From positions 121,163,183 through 121,227,182 of the forward strand of contig NC_081181.1 of the NCBI RefSeq assembly GCF_029867415.1: 64,000 nt of DNA, written 5' to 3'. Shown here one piece after another: positions 43,200-54,393 of this stretch. The notes beneath the pieces were generated by a model. That model had not been told where the DNA came from. It did no database searches and saw only the letters and a list, made by a program, of their open reading frames with translations. Each line of letters starts with the position of its first letter. Positions within the stretch are counted from its first letter, which is position 1. The stretch is from Vicia villosa (Eukaryota; Streptophyta; Magnoliopsida; Fabales; Fabaceae). The position numbers were made by a program, and so were the translations under genes.

Positions 43200-44800
43200 G
43201 GGATGCTTAAATAGCTGCAAGAAGAAAACAGATTTCACTTGGCAAATACCAAATCGTAGAAATTAATAGAAAACAAAAATGGAGAAGCAACTTCAAACCT
43301 GTAAAAGAGAAAGTGAATACTGGTGTGCCATTGTTGGTTGTGATATATACCGTGAGAATTAAAAGTTTGAAACGCATAGAAAATTGAAAGGGCACAAGTA
43401 ATTTATTTTTTTGGGTAGTGGAGGAATTGATTTTTTCTAACGCATAGAAAACGTATCCATTCAATGATGAAATAAATTTCAGGGTTTAACCATTTAACGT
43501 GTAGATTTGAATTTGAAGCCAAAAAATAATGAATTAGGAAAAATAAATAATCAACAAAAAATTAGAGTCTGAGTTTCAGTTCATTTATCAGAAGGCTTTT
43601 ACAGGAATTTCCAAGAACTATTACTTTTATATATTAATAATAGATTAATTGCATTGAGCAACGAAAAATTGATTTTATGTTGAAAAGTTAAATACATGAG
43701 TTTTAATAGCTATGATAATTAAATAGTCATTTACCCGTGTATGTCTGTGCCATTAGCCTTTAACTTCATGAATTATTGACATAGTTTAAACATAATTTTA
43801 AAAAATATATATAAATCCACTTATATAACTTTAGGATGATAAAAAACACGTAAATGAAATTTATTTCATTTTTAACTCCTAATAATTGTTTTGGTGATAT
43901 ACATTAATAATAATAATAATAATCAATAAATATTATTTAATTTTAGAATAATGGTGATTGATTTTGTAATCAATTTAAAAGGTGTAATTTTTTGTATTAA
44001 ATACATAAAATATATTCCTATTTATTTGAACATTGGAACAACTATATTTATAACAATAATTATTTCATTCCTATAATTATAACAATATTCAATAAAATAA
44101 AAAATCTAATACGGCATTATCAATTTTCAGGTACTTTAGTTTTTATATATTATAATAGATAATAGATTGTATGAAAGTACCCGTCAGGATACTTTTTAAA
44201 TAAATTCATAAAATCACTTTTAATTATGATTCTTTTTAATTATTATTGTCATATCATCTTACATTTTTATTGTAGTTTAAAAGTATTCGTAATTATAGTT
44301 AATATATTAGATATATTTTAAAGAGTATCACATATAAATAAAATATATGGATATAATTATTTTATATTATTTTTTTACATTTTATTTAATAAGATGGAAT
44401 TTACTATTGATGCGCGGTAAAGTTTATATGTACTAATTAAATTGGATAATAATTAATGAGAAAGAAATAATTTACTTTAAGTATGTCTTTCCATTTAAAA
44501 AATAATAAGTTATGATTTGATATATTTTAATGTTTAAACAAATACATACAAAAATAAAATCGTGTGTAGGTTACCATTGAAAGCTAGTTTATTTTTTTAG
44601 TAAATAAATTAGCTCAATAATTAATAATAATAACTAATAATAATTACTAAAATTAAGAAAGAAAGAGATTAAATTTTGAACATTATTATTTTGAAGAGCT
44701 GACGGTTGGTTTGAGAAGTTTAATGGTTAATATTATGTAATTAATAATTATGGTATAAATATATTTGGTATAATGTTAAGTTAAAGTGAAAAAAAAACGT
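43077..44800. repeat. Tandem array unit 5, truncated
   Basis: Starts in the same phase as the others and stops after about 1.72 kb, where the sequence jumps to a Tekay-type gag without a target duplication. Confidence 0.88.
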
Positions 44801-45613
44801 GAAAGCTTGTGGCCTAGGTCGAAATTGTTGGCTTGGCCTTCCCCTCTCATGTTGATTCTTCTTCTTCAAATCTTCCTCAGCTTGAACTTTCTTCAAACTG
44901 GTCTCAGCCACATAACATTGTCGCAACAACTCTGTATAAGTAGTGAACTCCCTCTGGGACACACTATGTGAGATATCAGCCCTTAAACCAAACAGAAACT
45001 GGTCCACCTTCCAACCCTCATCAGGAGCATACGCGGCCTGCCTAGAGTAAACAGCCAAAATTTCAAACTTCTCCGCATAAGTAGCCACTGACATATTGTC
45101 CTGCCTTAACTGTTGGAACTCCAACTCCTTCTTAGTCCTCAGTGAACTAGGAAAGTATTTCTCCATAAAAGTGGTCTTGAAGTTTTCCCATTCCTTAGGT
45201 ACTCCCTGAGTAGTCATCAAAGCAGAAGCACCCTTCCACCACCTCATAGCTGGACCTTTCAGCGAATGAGAAGCAAACACCACCTTGTTCTCTTCACTAC
45301 AATGCACGATCTCAAAGATTCCTTCTACATTGGCCACCCACTCATGCGCCTTTATAGGATCTAATCCACAATGAAATTCCGGAGGATTCATGCGAATGAA
45401 ATCCCTATAAGTCCCACCTACAGCTTCGGGCACAACCACTGGAACATTATGACCGCCATTCATCTGTTGCATCATCTGCAGCATGAACTGATTCTGCAGC
45501 TGTTGCATCTGTTGCATGAACTGGGGCCATGGAACATTCGCACCGCCATCCGGTGGATTCACTTGTGGAGGTCGTGTGGGGGGTCGACCACGAGTCCTGC
45601 GTCCGTCCGCCAT
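44801..45613 (-). pseudogene. gag: gag of Tekay-type element, 3'-truncated
   Basis: Start chosen at 45613 (MADGRRTRGRPP), after a 140-base leader; an in-frame ATG at 45679 lies closer to the PBS and is less likely. Pro/Gln-rich N-terminus, then the gag core (FIRMNPPEFHCGLDP, AHEWVANVEGIF, MRWWKGASALM, FMEKYFPSSLR, MSVATYAEKFEIL), with coat and RNA-binding roles in the particle. The zinc knuckle and pol that should follow are missing. At about 44801 the reading runs into array sequence and stops at 44741. Confidence 0.85.
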
Positions 45614-45756
45614 GTTCCTGGAGGTCATCAAAATGGGATTAAGTTGATCAGGCTCAATACCATAGTCATAACACAACAAAACTCATGGGAACACAACACA
45701 TCTTGGACAGAAAGAAACAATTATAATATCTCATGGCTAGGTCGAGGATACGACCT

Positions 45757-45768
45757 GCTCTGATACCA
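45757..45768 (-). other. Primer binding site of Tekay-type element
   Basis: Minus-strand TGGTATCAGAGC two bases after the LTR end, a perfect match to the initiator tRNA-Met site. Confidence 0.9.
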
Positions 45769-45770
45769 AC

Positions 45771-46530
45771 TGTAACACCCATATATAAATACATACATCA
45801 AAGCATATACATATACATGAATCCAAGTATTTGGTACTGAAGATACTTATAAGTTCCTAGTCAACACATTATACATATTAATGCCCTAAATACAAAGTTC
45901 TAACAACGGCATAATACATACAAGATGTTCAAAACAAAATACGAAGAACTAGATCAACAATGATCCCAAAAGAAAATCCACAACGGAAGCTTCGCCATGT
46001 CCAAAATAAGCATAAGGAATAAGGAAATCAAACTGCTTTCTCCTTACCCTTCGCGGAACCTGTAGTACCTGAAATCAATATATAATGGGGTGGGATAAAA
46101 TATCTCAGTGAGTTCCCTATCCTATGGATCCTCTCGGCTTTACAAGGTTCTAACCTATAAGTCTCAAGTCATAAAAGAAACTAGACCTTGAGTTCTCACA
46201 CTAACATTATATGGAATCATACTTAGAGTCCAACAACTCAAACACAAGATTACTAATCGGAAACCAATACCAAGGCATCCCCATATTCCCGTCCCCTTCT
46301 ACGTCTAGGAGGTGGCATGAGTCATGGATCCTTTGGAAAATCTTGACATACGAAATGGATTCGGACTCATGAGCCTTTCCCCATGAATCGTCACTTCACA
46401 TGGCCCGTACACCATCACAAGTCTCTACCCGTAGGTTCCATTCGTACACAAAGGCGGGAATCAAACCTGCCAAGATTATTTGTGCCTCTCTGCACAGTGC
46501 CTCTCTGCACGAAGAATGTCTGTTAGCATT
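45771..46530 (-). repeat. 5' LTR of Tekay-type element, first segment
   Basis: Begins TGTAACACCC on the plus strand (LTR 3' end on the minus strand). Runs to the target duplication gcatt (46526-46530), where an Ogre-like element is inserted, and continues at 57551. No gene inside. Confidence 0.75.
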
Positions 46531-46593
46531 TGTCATACCCCAAAATTTGCCCTCATATATTTACAAATGTCATTTTATTTCGAATAAATAAAT

Positions 46594-46658
46594 TGGCACA
46601 GTTGGTAAAAATTTGAGTGTGAATGGTACAATAGCACGAGGTCCCGTGCTCGAGTCAC
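46594..46658 (+). other. tRNA-like A and B boxes in Ogre-like LTR
   Basis: TGGCACAGTTGG (46594-46605) fits the Pol III A-box consensus fully. GTGCTCGAGTCAC (46646-46658) resembles the B box about 40 bases on. The same pair is in the 3' LTR (54457-54521). No clean cloverleaf, so not a tRNA gene. Confidence 0.5.
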
Positions 46659-46815
46659 ATTATTAACATTTTTCATTTGTTACTAACATTTTAGGCTAGT
46701 TTTTTAATTGGTTAAATATAATTATAAAAAGTCAATGAGAATAATTCCTTCTATTTGGGCTTTTAGTTATTTTTAATTAATTTTGGTCCATCAAGTTTAA
46801 CCTAATTTTGTATAT

Positions 46816-46823
46816 TATAAATA
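46816..46823 (+). promoter_or_regulatory. TATA box of Ogre-like 5' LTR
   Basis: TATAAATA followed by GGACAACC, repeated in the 3' LTR at 54679-54686. Confidence 0.65.
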
Positions 46824-49492
46824 GGACAACCTTTACACAACTGAGAAAAAAAGCGAACCCTGATTCCACACTCTCTTCCGTACAGGCCTAATTCCATTCA
46901 TATTACCACACTCTCTCACGTACAAATTTCTTCCCCAAACCAGTACCTACACTCACCATTTGATCTATGTCTTTTTTCACAAAAATACTCACATGAGCAA
47001 CCGTCCACCACCATTAACAATAGAACCACACATCAAATTCTACATACAAACATAAACCATACATTCCCTCACTATTCATGATCATCTTCAAATTTCATAA
47101 AACCAATCATCACCATCATTCATCAACAAAAAAAAGAAACCGAAAAACAACCTGCAATTTTTTCATAACATCACGTTCAACTCCTAAACACTACAGCAAC
47201 AGATGCCGAAATCGAGAAAAGGACAAAGAGAAATAAAATTGAATCTCGTCAATATCAGTTGTGTTTTCTTTTCGTTCACTCCTGTTGGTTGTTTTTTTTC
47301 AGATTTGATGACAAAGAAGAGAAGAACAGAGTTGTTGCTTGATACCGATACTCAACTATCCGCCGCCTCCAATCTTGATCGTAGCCGCCAGAAAAACAAC
47401 GCACAAAAACTTTCAATAATACAACAATATCAACACCCATCCATCATCGCACCTCTTCGAATTACCGCGAAAACAATTCGATTCCAATGCCAAGCTTCCA
47501 TTCAGTACCTGCTGCAAAAGAATTGATTCATTCAACAACATTCGACTAAACAACTCTAATTATCATTTTACAGAATGCTAACATGAGTTATTTAAAGAAG
47601 CAAATCATTTGATTTTTGTTCTGTTTGCAGGTTTTTGTTGTTTGAGAAAGGCTGAAGCGATTCGAAAAGTGAACGGCACCGCTGCGACACCGAGCGCTGA
47701 TCTACTCCGCTATTGAATCAAGCAACCTTCTCTGACGAGTAAATCACGCGCAACAACGCCGGCAACCGCACAAGCGCTCCTCCGATTGGCCCCTCGTAAC
47801 CCACACGAGCTGCGCTTTCCGCCGGCTACGAAGTTGTCTCCGATCTGTTTTGAGTTTGTCTTGTTTCACTTGATTCTAATGTTCACCTTTTGATAACATT
47901 TATTTTGCTGTTGTATTTAACTTTTTTGGAATTGTTTTGTTGAAAGTGAGAGAGAAAGAAAAGGTAATACAAAGTGAGAAGAGGAACGTGTGGTTGGTTT
48001 CGTTTTACTATAGCATCTTATCATTTTCTTGTATTTTCATTCTAATTTTTATTTCCTTTTCCCTGCCACATGTCAAATGCTAATTGGATGTAGAAAATAC
48101 TTAAAAGTCAAACGAGGAGAAACCTAAGGTGAGTTGGGCGGACCACTTTACTTCCTTTCATACTTATTTTTATTTTTGTTAAATAAATAGTTAATAAAAA
48201 AAACTATATATAATTTTGTCTTAGTTTTGATTTTCTTTTTAGAATTTAATAGGTATATTTTTTATGTTCTTTAATTAACTTAGATCAATAATTGTCAGTA
48301 CTATTTTTCTATACATATATTCGTGTCTACCTTTTTCTTGATTTTTTTTGCGAGGTACTACCATCATGAGCATTGGACTGTTATGGTGGACCTTCAAGAG
48401 TCGACTACACCTGATTCGAGCATCCAGTTTTCAGGGTTTATTATCAGACATCTTTCGACCACGCGCCTCGCCTTTTACAAAGGTTAACCTCGAGGCTGCC
48501 TCTGACCGCCAACCATATCAGATCAAATTCGAAGCTAAGTGCCTATTTACTTTATTTATTATAAATTTCTTTATTCTTTATTTTTAGGGTTAGTAACGTT
48601 TGCCTCCGAACTGATAATGCACTTACCCTATTTTTGTTTGCCATTTTTTCCACCTTTTCAGGGTTTGCCAATTGTCAAAGCTTCGAATATCGGTAACCCT
48701 AAAACTTTGCTCTAAATTATTATTTATGTCAAACTTATTATCCCGCTGGTTTCAATTCCCCTCTCCTCCGCTGGTTGCAATTTCCCTTCCCCCATTATCA
48801 CTGTTAATATTAATTGTTGTGGTTAGTAATCTTAGGGAGTGCAAGCCTTGAACTGAATTAGGATAACTAATTACAAGATAAATAACTGAATTTAATCACG
48901 TGATTGTTTCACCCACGCACGCTTTTGGGGTAACCTCTTTGCTGCCTGTTGCCTGTTGCCTTGTTGCCTGTTGCCTTGTATTTTTTGCAGAATAGCCAGT
49001 CCCTCGAATACGAGGATACCTCGGCCATGTTGCCTCGATTAAAGGTCATGGTCCCTAATGATGCTGCCTTCGATACACTAACATGACCTCGACCCTCGAA
49101 AGTTGCCTATGGAAAAGGCTGAGGTATCTTCTGGTTACCTACGAATAAGGCTTATTCTGATCCTTACCTTAGACTACCTGCCCTCCTATGGCATGGGGCA
49201 GTCTTATGGCAAAGGATATTTCGATGACCCTTCTACCTCCAAACGAAAGGCTTCGTGCCCACTTATGGCAAGGATGGACCCTTTCATTCTGAAAGGTTAA
49301 AAAGAGACCTATCATCTGAGTTTAAGGTAATTGCCCCTAATTGCCTTGCCATGCTCTATTTTCTATATTCTTTCTCAAAATTCTTCAAAAGCTGGCTACG
49401 CTCATTTACGAGCTAAAGTCCATTTTCCACTTTCATCTACATTTTCTGAAAACGAGCAAGCAAAGCAATTAAGACCCCATGGAAAACCATGG

Positions 49493-49525
49493 ATGCAAAG
49501 GGTGCCTTACACCTTCCCTTTGCAT
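49493..49525 (+). other. Hairpin in Ogre-like LTR (GGGTGC...ACCTTCCC block)
   Basis: ATGCAAAGGG (49493-49502) and CCCTTTGCAT (49516-49525) pair perfectly around TGCCTTACACCTT. Present again at 57365-57397. The equivalent in the other Ogre LTR is at 18889-18920, with changed but still paired outer stem. Confidence 0.7.
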
Positions 49526-49678
49526 AAATTACCCCCCGAACTTAGATTTCTTTAAAAGGTTTTTTTCTGTTTCTTTTAGCCTTTCTGAATTTGTTTGGAT
49601 AAAATAAAAGTCGGTGGCGACTCATGCTTAACCGCGACATTTCGATCGATAAAAAGTCAGTTCACCGTATTACAGAAC

Positions 49679-49696
49679 TGGCGACTCTGCTGGGGA
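49679..49696 (+). other. Primer binding site of Ogre-like element
   Basis: TGGCGACTCTGCTGGGGA four bases after the LTR. Ogre elements are reported to use tRNA-Arg; I did not verify the tRNA match. Confidence 0.65.
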
Positions 49697-51171
49697 TAAA
49701 ATTCGATAAAAGAGGGGTTACCTTAAAAGTTTAGGAATCGCTTAAAAGTTTTCTATTGTTTGCTTTGTTTGCTTTACTTTTGCAGGGTTGTTTTGGGTAT
49801 TCTGCTGTGTGAAAGATCCTAACCCGGATCTGAGTACCTTAGGTAAATGGCATGAGATCAATGAGACTGCACAGCGTATACTGATGTGGTTGACCTGATG
49901 GCCATCGTTAGTGTGACACATTGGTTGGTCCTGGTGTTCCTTGGGATCCGACCTGAGGAAATGCTTGCCTGCCGCATGGTGTCATTAAGCACTAATCTGC
50001 CCTTAGAACCTTAGTCGAACTTGACTTTGGCCTATTAGAAAGTAGCGAGATGGCTGGCTTTGGTTCCGACCGAAGTTGGTTGATACTCGAAGCTACAGTC
50101 ATATGGACTGGACTTTCAGGACCTTTTCGGTTGGCGATTCGATTGCCGAACCGAGATAAGCGCCTTCGAGAAAGGTCAATGATATGAGCTCCCTAGAACC
50201 CGATCTTTATATAGGACAGGTTTGAACCAACTAAACTTCAGGGGGAGGGTACATACCTATGGACCACGCGCAAGCCTAACCATAAGGCAAAGTTGTGTGA
50301 CTTGTGTGACTAGCGTGACTTGTGTGACTTGTTTGTGTTTGCGACTAACCCTCGTTTCCTCGCAGGTTTTGTTAAAGGTCTTGTTTGCCCTTACTATCTC
50401 ACGCTATGCCTAATGAACTGCATTCGCATAACATTCATGACATCATGACATCATAAGCATAACATGATTAACTAACCCTTTCAAGGATCTTAGGAATTTA
50501 GGGCGCACAATTTCAGGTGCCCTTATCAAAGGTTGATTTCCTAATCAAGGGGCAAGAGGATTTATTTTCCTCTAGCCGTATGCCTTCCAATTCAAAAACA
50601 CAGTACGTATCAAGGGGCAAGAGGATTTATTTTCCTCTAGCCATATACCTTCAAATTCAAAGATATCCCAAATCAGAGGCGATGACCCACTCGATATGGT
50701 GAGCTTGATTCTCAAAGAAGGACATTTAAAGACAAAGACCAAGATTCTTCAGACGAAGCGGTGACCAATCATTTCCTAATGTCGCAAACTAAATTCCTAA
50801 ATATCCTTGAAAAGATTGCATTTGCATTCATAACATCACATAAAACTAACTTTTCCTTTCAGGTCGACCAACTGGTCAGAAAAATACCATCAACAAATCA
50901 ATCTCTGTCAGATATACATTCTGGAAAGCATATCCCTCCAGACATTCTGAAAACACTTACATCAGATATATATTCCGGAAGCTCGAACCCCGGACATTCT
51001 GAAAGTTCCAGTCAGATGAACATTCTGGAAGCTTGACCCCCAGACTTCTGAAACATTCCAATCAGATACACATTCCGGAAGCTCGAACCCTGGATACTCT
51101 GAATCTTTACACCAGTTCCACAACCACGACGCAAACCAGATGCACCTAAGCGTCAATTCACCAAAATCAAT
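49697..51171 (+). other. Ogre-like element interior, left part
   Basis: No intact gene. Contains a two-fold direct repeat of CAAGGGGCAAGAGGATTTAT... (about 50545 and 50609, 64 bases apart) and diverged repeats of CAGATATACATTC(T/C)GGAAGC (50910-51085) that keep an open frame (SDIYSG, PGHSES). A CTTGTGTGACT run lies at 50292-50335. It may derive from a decayed gag. Confidence 0.5.
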
Positions 51172-51396
51172 ATGCCATCGGCTCAGACATTACAACATCC
51201 GTTGAAGATCAGATTGATTACTCTGAGGGATGCTCCTAAGAATTCTAACACCTCTGGCTATAAACTCAATGCAAGGTGCGCGTACCATTCCAACATTCCT
51301 GGACATTACAAAAACAATTGCTGGATATTGAGGAATAAGATTCGAGATCTAATCGATAACGGGGAAATCAAATTCAACCCGAAAGTCCTGTGGTGA
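51172..51396 (+). pseudogene. gag zinc-knuckle relic of Ogre type
   Basis: Encodes CAYHSNIPGHYKNNC followed by WILRNKIRDLIDNGEIKF. This matches the CX2HX5HX4C knuckle plus (L/R)K.KI.DLID.G segment of Ogre/Tat gag, and resembles the copy 1 Tat gag near 6400. Upstream gag core and downstream protease are absent, so it is a coding fossil within a non-autonomous element. Confidence 0.7.
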
Positions 51397-53609
51397 TCAC
51401 CGCTCCTATGCCTAGTCTTGACAAGACTGATTGACGTCTAGACGGACGAACTTTTGGATCATTAGATCTACTTTCATTTGCAAGTTTCTTTTCTGTTTGT
51501 TTAAACATTTGACTCATGATAGACATTACATGCCTTAATAATCATCATCAGTGCATTGCATATGTTTGTCTTGAATAATTTACTTCGCTATCACTCATTT
51601 TAAATTGCGTCTTTACTTTGCATCTGATTTATGATACTCAACTCCTGCTAAAGCTGTAAGCCTTTTGAGGGAATATGACGAAAATGATACCGCAACCTCA
51701 TACAGTATGCTTTTGAGCGGACTATGCTGACGATGTACAGGCATTGTTTCAATTCCTAAACAGTGGAGATATAAGGATGTTAATCCCTTGCCAACCCCTT
51801 TGAGCCTAAGAAGTAGATGTTTCTTTCTTGTACTAATTAAAAACCCTTGATCATAACCTGGGGCAGGGTAATTCTCAGTTAATTTGGCTGTGCATTCTAT
51901 TTTAAGAGAATCATTCAGTACACCTTTCAACAAAGATTTCAATCACAAGCGTTCATCTGCACATATCAAAGAAGTGTGGGAGATGTCAATCAAAAGCCAA
52001 TGATGGTTCATCAATCATTACGCAAGGCAGTCAATATCTTTCAAAAAGGAAAAAATGAAAAATACTAGGAAAAGCCTGCTAAGTCAAAAATCAAAAAGAT
52101 GACTTAGGCAAAAATCAAGGCATCCCGCTGACTGTAAGCTCAAAAAAGACAGTTCAGACAAAAGTTAGGGATATCAAAAAAAAAAAGGTTAATAAATTCT
52201 TGAACAACTCAACGTGGTGACTACCAAAAGGAATAAGTGACTGCCATCTCAAAAGTTCTTTTTGCTTGCGAACCATCAACATTATCAAAAGCGCAAATCC
52301 AGAAATCTCTTGGAACCTGAATGCATAAGTCGAATTAACTGAGCATATGATCGAAGAACATCACGAAGATTGGGATGGGTACAAATAAATTTTGAGCCTT
52401 TACCTTTTGTTTCTTAAACCGTGAACCAAGCCACGTTACAACCCTTGAAAGTCTTAATTGAAGTATGGTTAGTTCGAAAGCATACTGACACAACAAAGGT
52501 ATCCCGACTCCTTAAGGTTTACCACTAATGCTGAGTTGATGTCAAGTTTTTACAAACATCACACTTTTGCATCTCCTGTTTTAATGTTTTTCAACAAAAA
52601 AATCAAGACAAACGTATGCATTGCATCTCAGGAATTCATTATTAAACGTATTCTGCTACATAATTTCAAATGTTAGCATCAGAAAGAACTTGCACAGGGT
52701 ACAACTAACGACTGAAGGTTATCCCGACAAACAAAATTACTCCAAGAAGCCATGTCTCTTACGTATACAAGGGGCATGACATGTTTTGTCCAATCAATCT
52801 GGGGCAATCAAGTCAAGATTCCGAGAATCTCTCATGGATGCTCGAACAATCAGGGGCATACATCCAAGTATATCTAAAGCTACTCCCCAATCAACGTAAG
52901 ACATTGTCATGAGCCTATGATTACTGGGGGCACATCGCCCATAGTGCACATCTCACAAAGTCCCCGCAAGGCGAATCGTTCCAAAGTTCCTGCTAACTGG
53001 GGCAAATCTATGCAAGTCCAGTTCAACATCTTGAACAATACTCAGTGGCATGTCCTGAATCAAGTAGTAAGTTACTATGATACTAGGGGCAACTTTCAAG
53101 ACACCCACATCTCTCCACAGAGCCAGGTTCATAAGATCATATCCCCACAAAGTAATCATTAAGAAGATATCCTCAAAAGTTCTCGTCCCGACACAGAATG
53201 GATCCCCAACAGAGCCTATATCTTCAACACTACCGGTCATCCAACATGTTGCTCTTCTCCAAGATGGTTTATCTCTAAATCAGGGTACATCAAACTACTA
53301 ATCATCCCCAAGCAGAAACCATAAATCCCCAGCTGAACATCTTCAAGGATACAGAGATTTATTTTCTCAATCAAGACAACATGAATCATATTCACATATT
53401 ACATGTCATAAATATATTCATACAATTGCATACACGTTCATACATAATACATAAACATCGCAACAAGTGCATCCATAACATACGAGGTCCTCATTTATTT
53501 TGAGAATCCCGTCACACAAACATACTGCATGCATCATGACATGGCATAAAGAAAACTAACTTTACCTTTTTCAGGTTATTACTGCAGTAAAGAATAAATA
53601 TTATCTATC
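51397..53609 (+). other. Ogre-like element interior, right part
   Basis: No recognisable gene on either strand. Several GGGGCA(A/T)(C/T)-type phrases (52800-53100) and short frames without domains suggest a decayed gag-pol region or long UTR. Confidence 0.5.
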
Positions 53610-54150
53610 TTCAAATCTAAGTTGATACCTTTGACGGTTCCTTAATGATCTACCTTTGGAGTTAAGTCGATACCTTGGACGGTTCCTTAATCTTCCACCT
53701 TCAGAGTTAAGTCGACACCTTGGACGGTTCCTTAATAATCTACTATCAGATCTAAGTCGATACCTTTGACGGTTCCTTAATGATCTATCTTTGGAGTTAA
53801 GTCGATACCTTGGACGGTTCCTTAACGATCCACCTACAGAGTTAAGTCGATACCTTGGACGGTTCCTTAACAATCTACCATCAGACCTAAGTCGATACCT
53901 TTGACGGTTCCTTACTGGTCTACCTTTGGAAGTTAAGTCGACACCTTGGACGGTTCCTTAACAATCCACCTTCAGAGTTAAGTCGATACCTTGGACGGTT
54001 CCTTAACCACCTATCTTCAGAGTTAAGTCGACACCTTGGACGGTTCCTTAACAATCTATCTTCAGATTTAAGTCGACACCTTGGACGGTTCCTTAACAAT
54101 CTATCTTCAGATTTAAGTCGATATCTCAGACGATTTCTTAAACAACCAAC
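53610..54150 (+). repeat. 45-bp minisatellite in the 3' UTR of the Ogre-like element
   Basis: Twelve units with starts at about 53621, 53666, 53711, 53756, 53801, 53846, 53891, 53937, 53982, 54027, 54072 and 54117 (period 45, once 46). The core is TTAAGTCGATACCTTGGACG plus GTTCCTTAA and a variable 12-15 base part. It lies just before the polypurine tract and 3' LTR. Confidence 0.92.
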
Positions 54151-54393
54151 TTTTCAAAAACTAAAAGTAGTCCCGTAACGATCAACGGTCAAACAACTAC
54201 TTCTCAAACACTCCAAACATAAGTGCACGATTTACTGGATGACATCCTCAAGCCCATCCCCGACAAAGGTCCCTACTTCAGCTAGGGCAAATTTCTTGGT
54301 ATTCTAGTGTTCAATCATCTTCCACCTTCAGATACCGACTGGCATACAAACCACTCTACATCTTCAAGTTTAAGATAATTGAACAGGGGCAGC

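Larger units (their letters stand above)
44801..45770 (-). mobile_element. Tekay-type (chromovirus) Ty3/gypsy element, 5' internal part
   Basis: Minus-strand LTR end (GGGTGTTACA, ending at 45771), PBS at 45768-45757, leader, and the first part of gag, cut at 44801 by the tandem array. The remaining pol and 3' LTR are not found in the window. Confidence 0.8.
46531..49674 (+). repeat. 5' LTR of Ogre-like element (3144 bp)
   Basis: TGTCATACCCC...TATTACA. It holds a tRNA-like stretch (46594-46658), TATA box (46816-46823), TTGCCTGTTGCC repeats (about 48945-48980) and a hairpin (49493-49525). ORFs such as 47203-47526 recur identically in the 3' LTR but show no recognisable domain. Confidence 0.92.

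Noticed and set aside
23971..44800. Helitron identity of the array unit
   Set aside because: RPA-like gene and a perfect hairpin are suggestive, but I find no TC start, no CTRR end next to the hairpin, and no Rep/helicase.
53601..53873. 15-residue repeat protein on the minus strand
   Set aside because: It is the translation of the 45-bp minisatellite; a period divisible by three keeps any frame open.
53610..54150. CRISPR-like array
   Set aside because: Units are contiguous variants of one 45-mer without unique spacers, in a eukaryotic retrotransposon 3' UTR.
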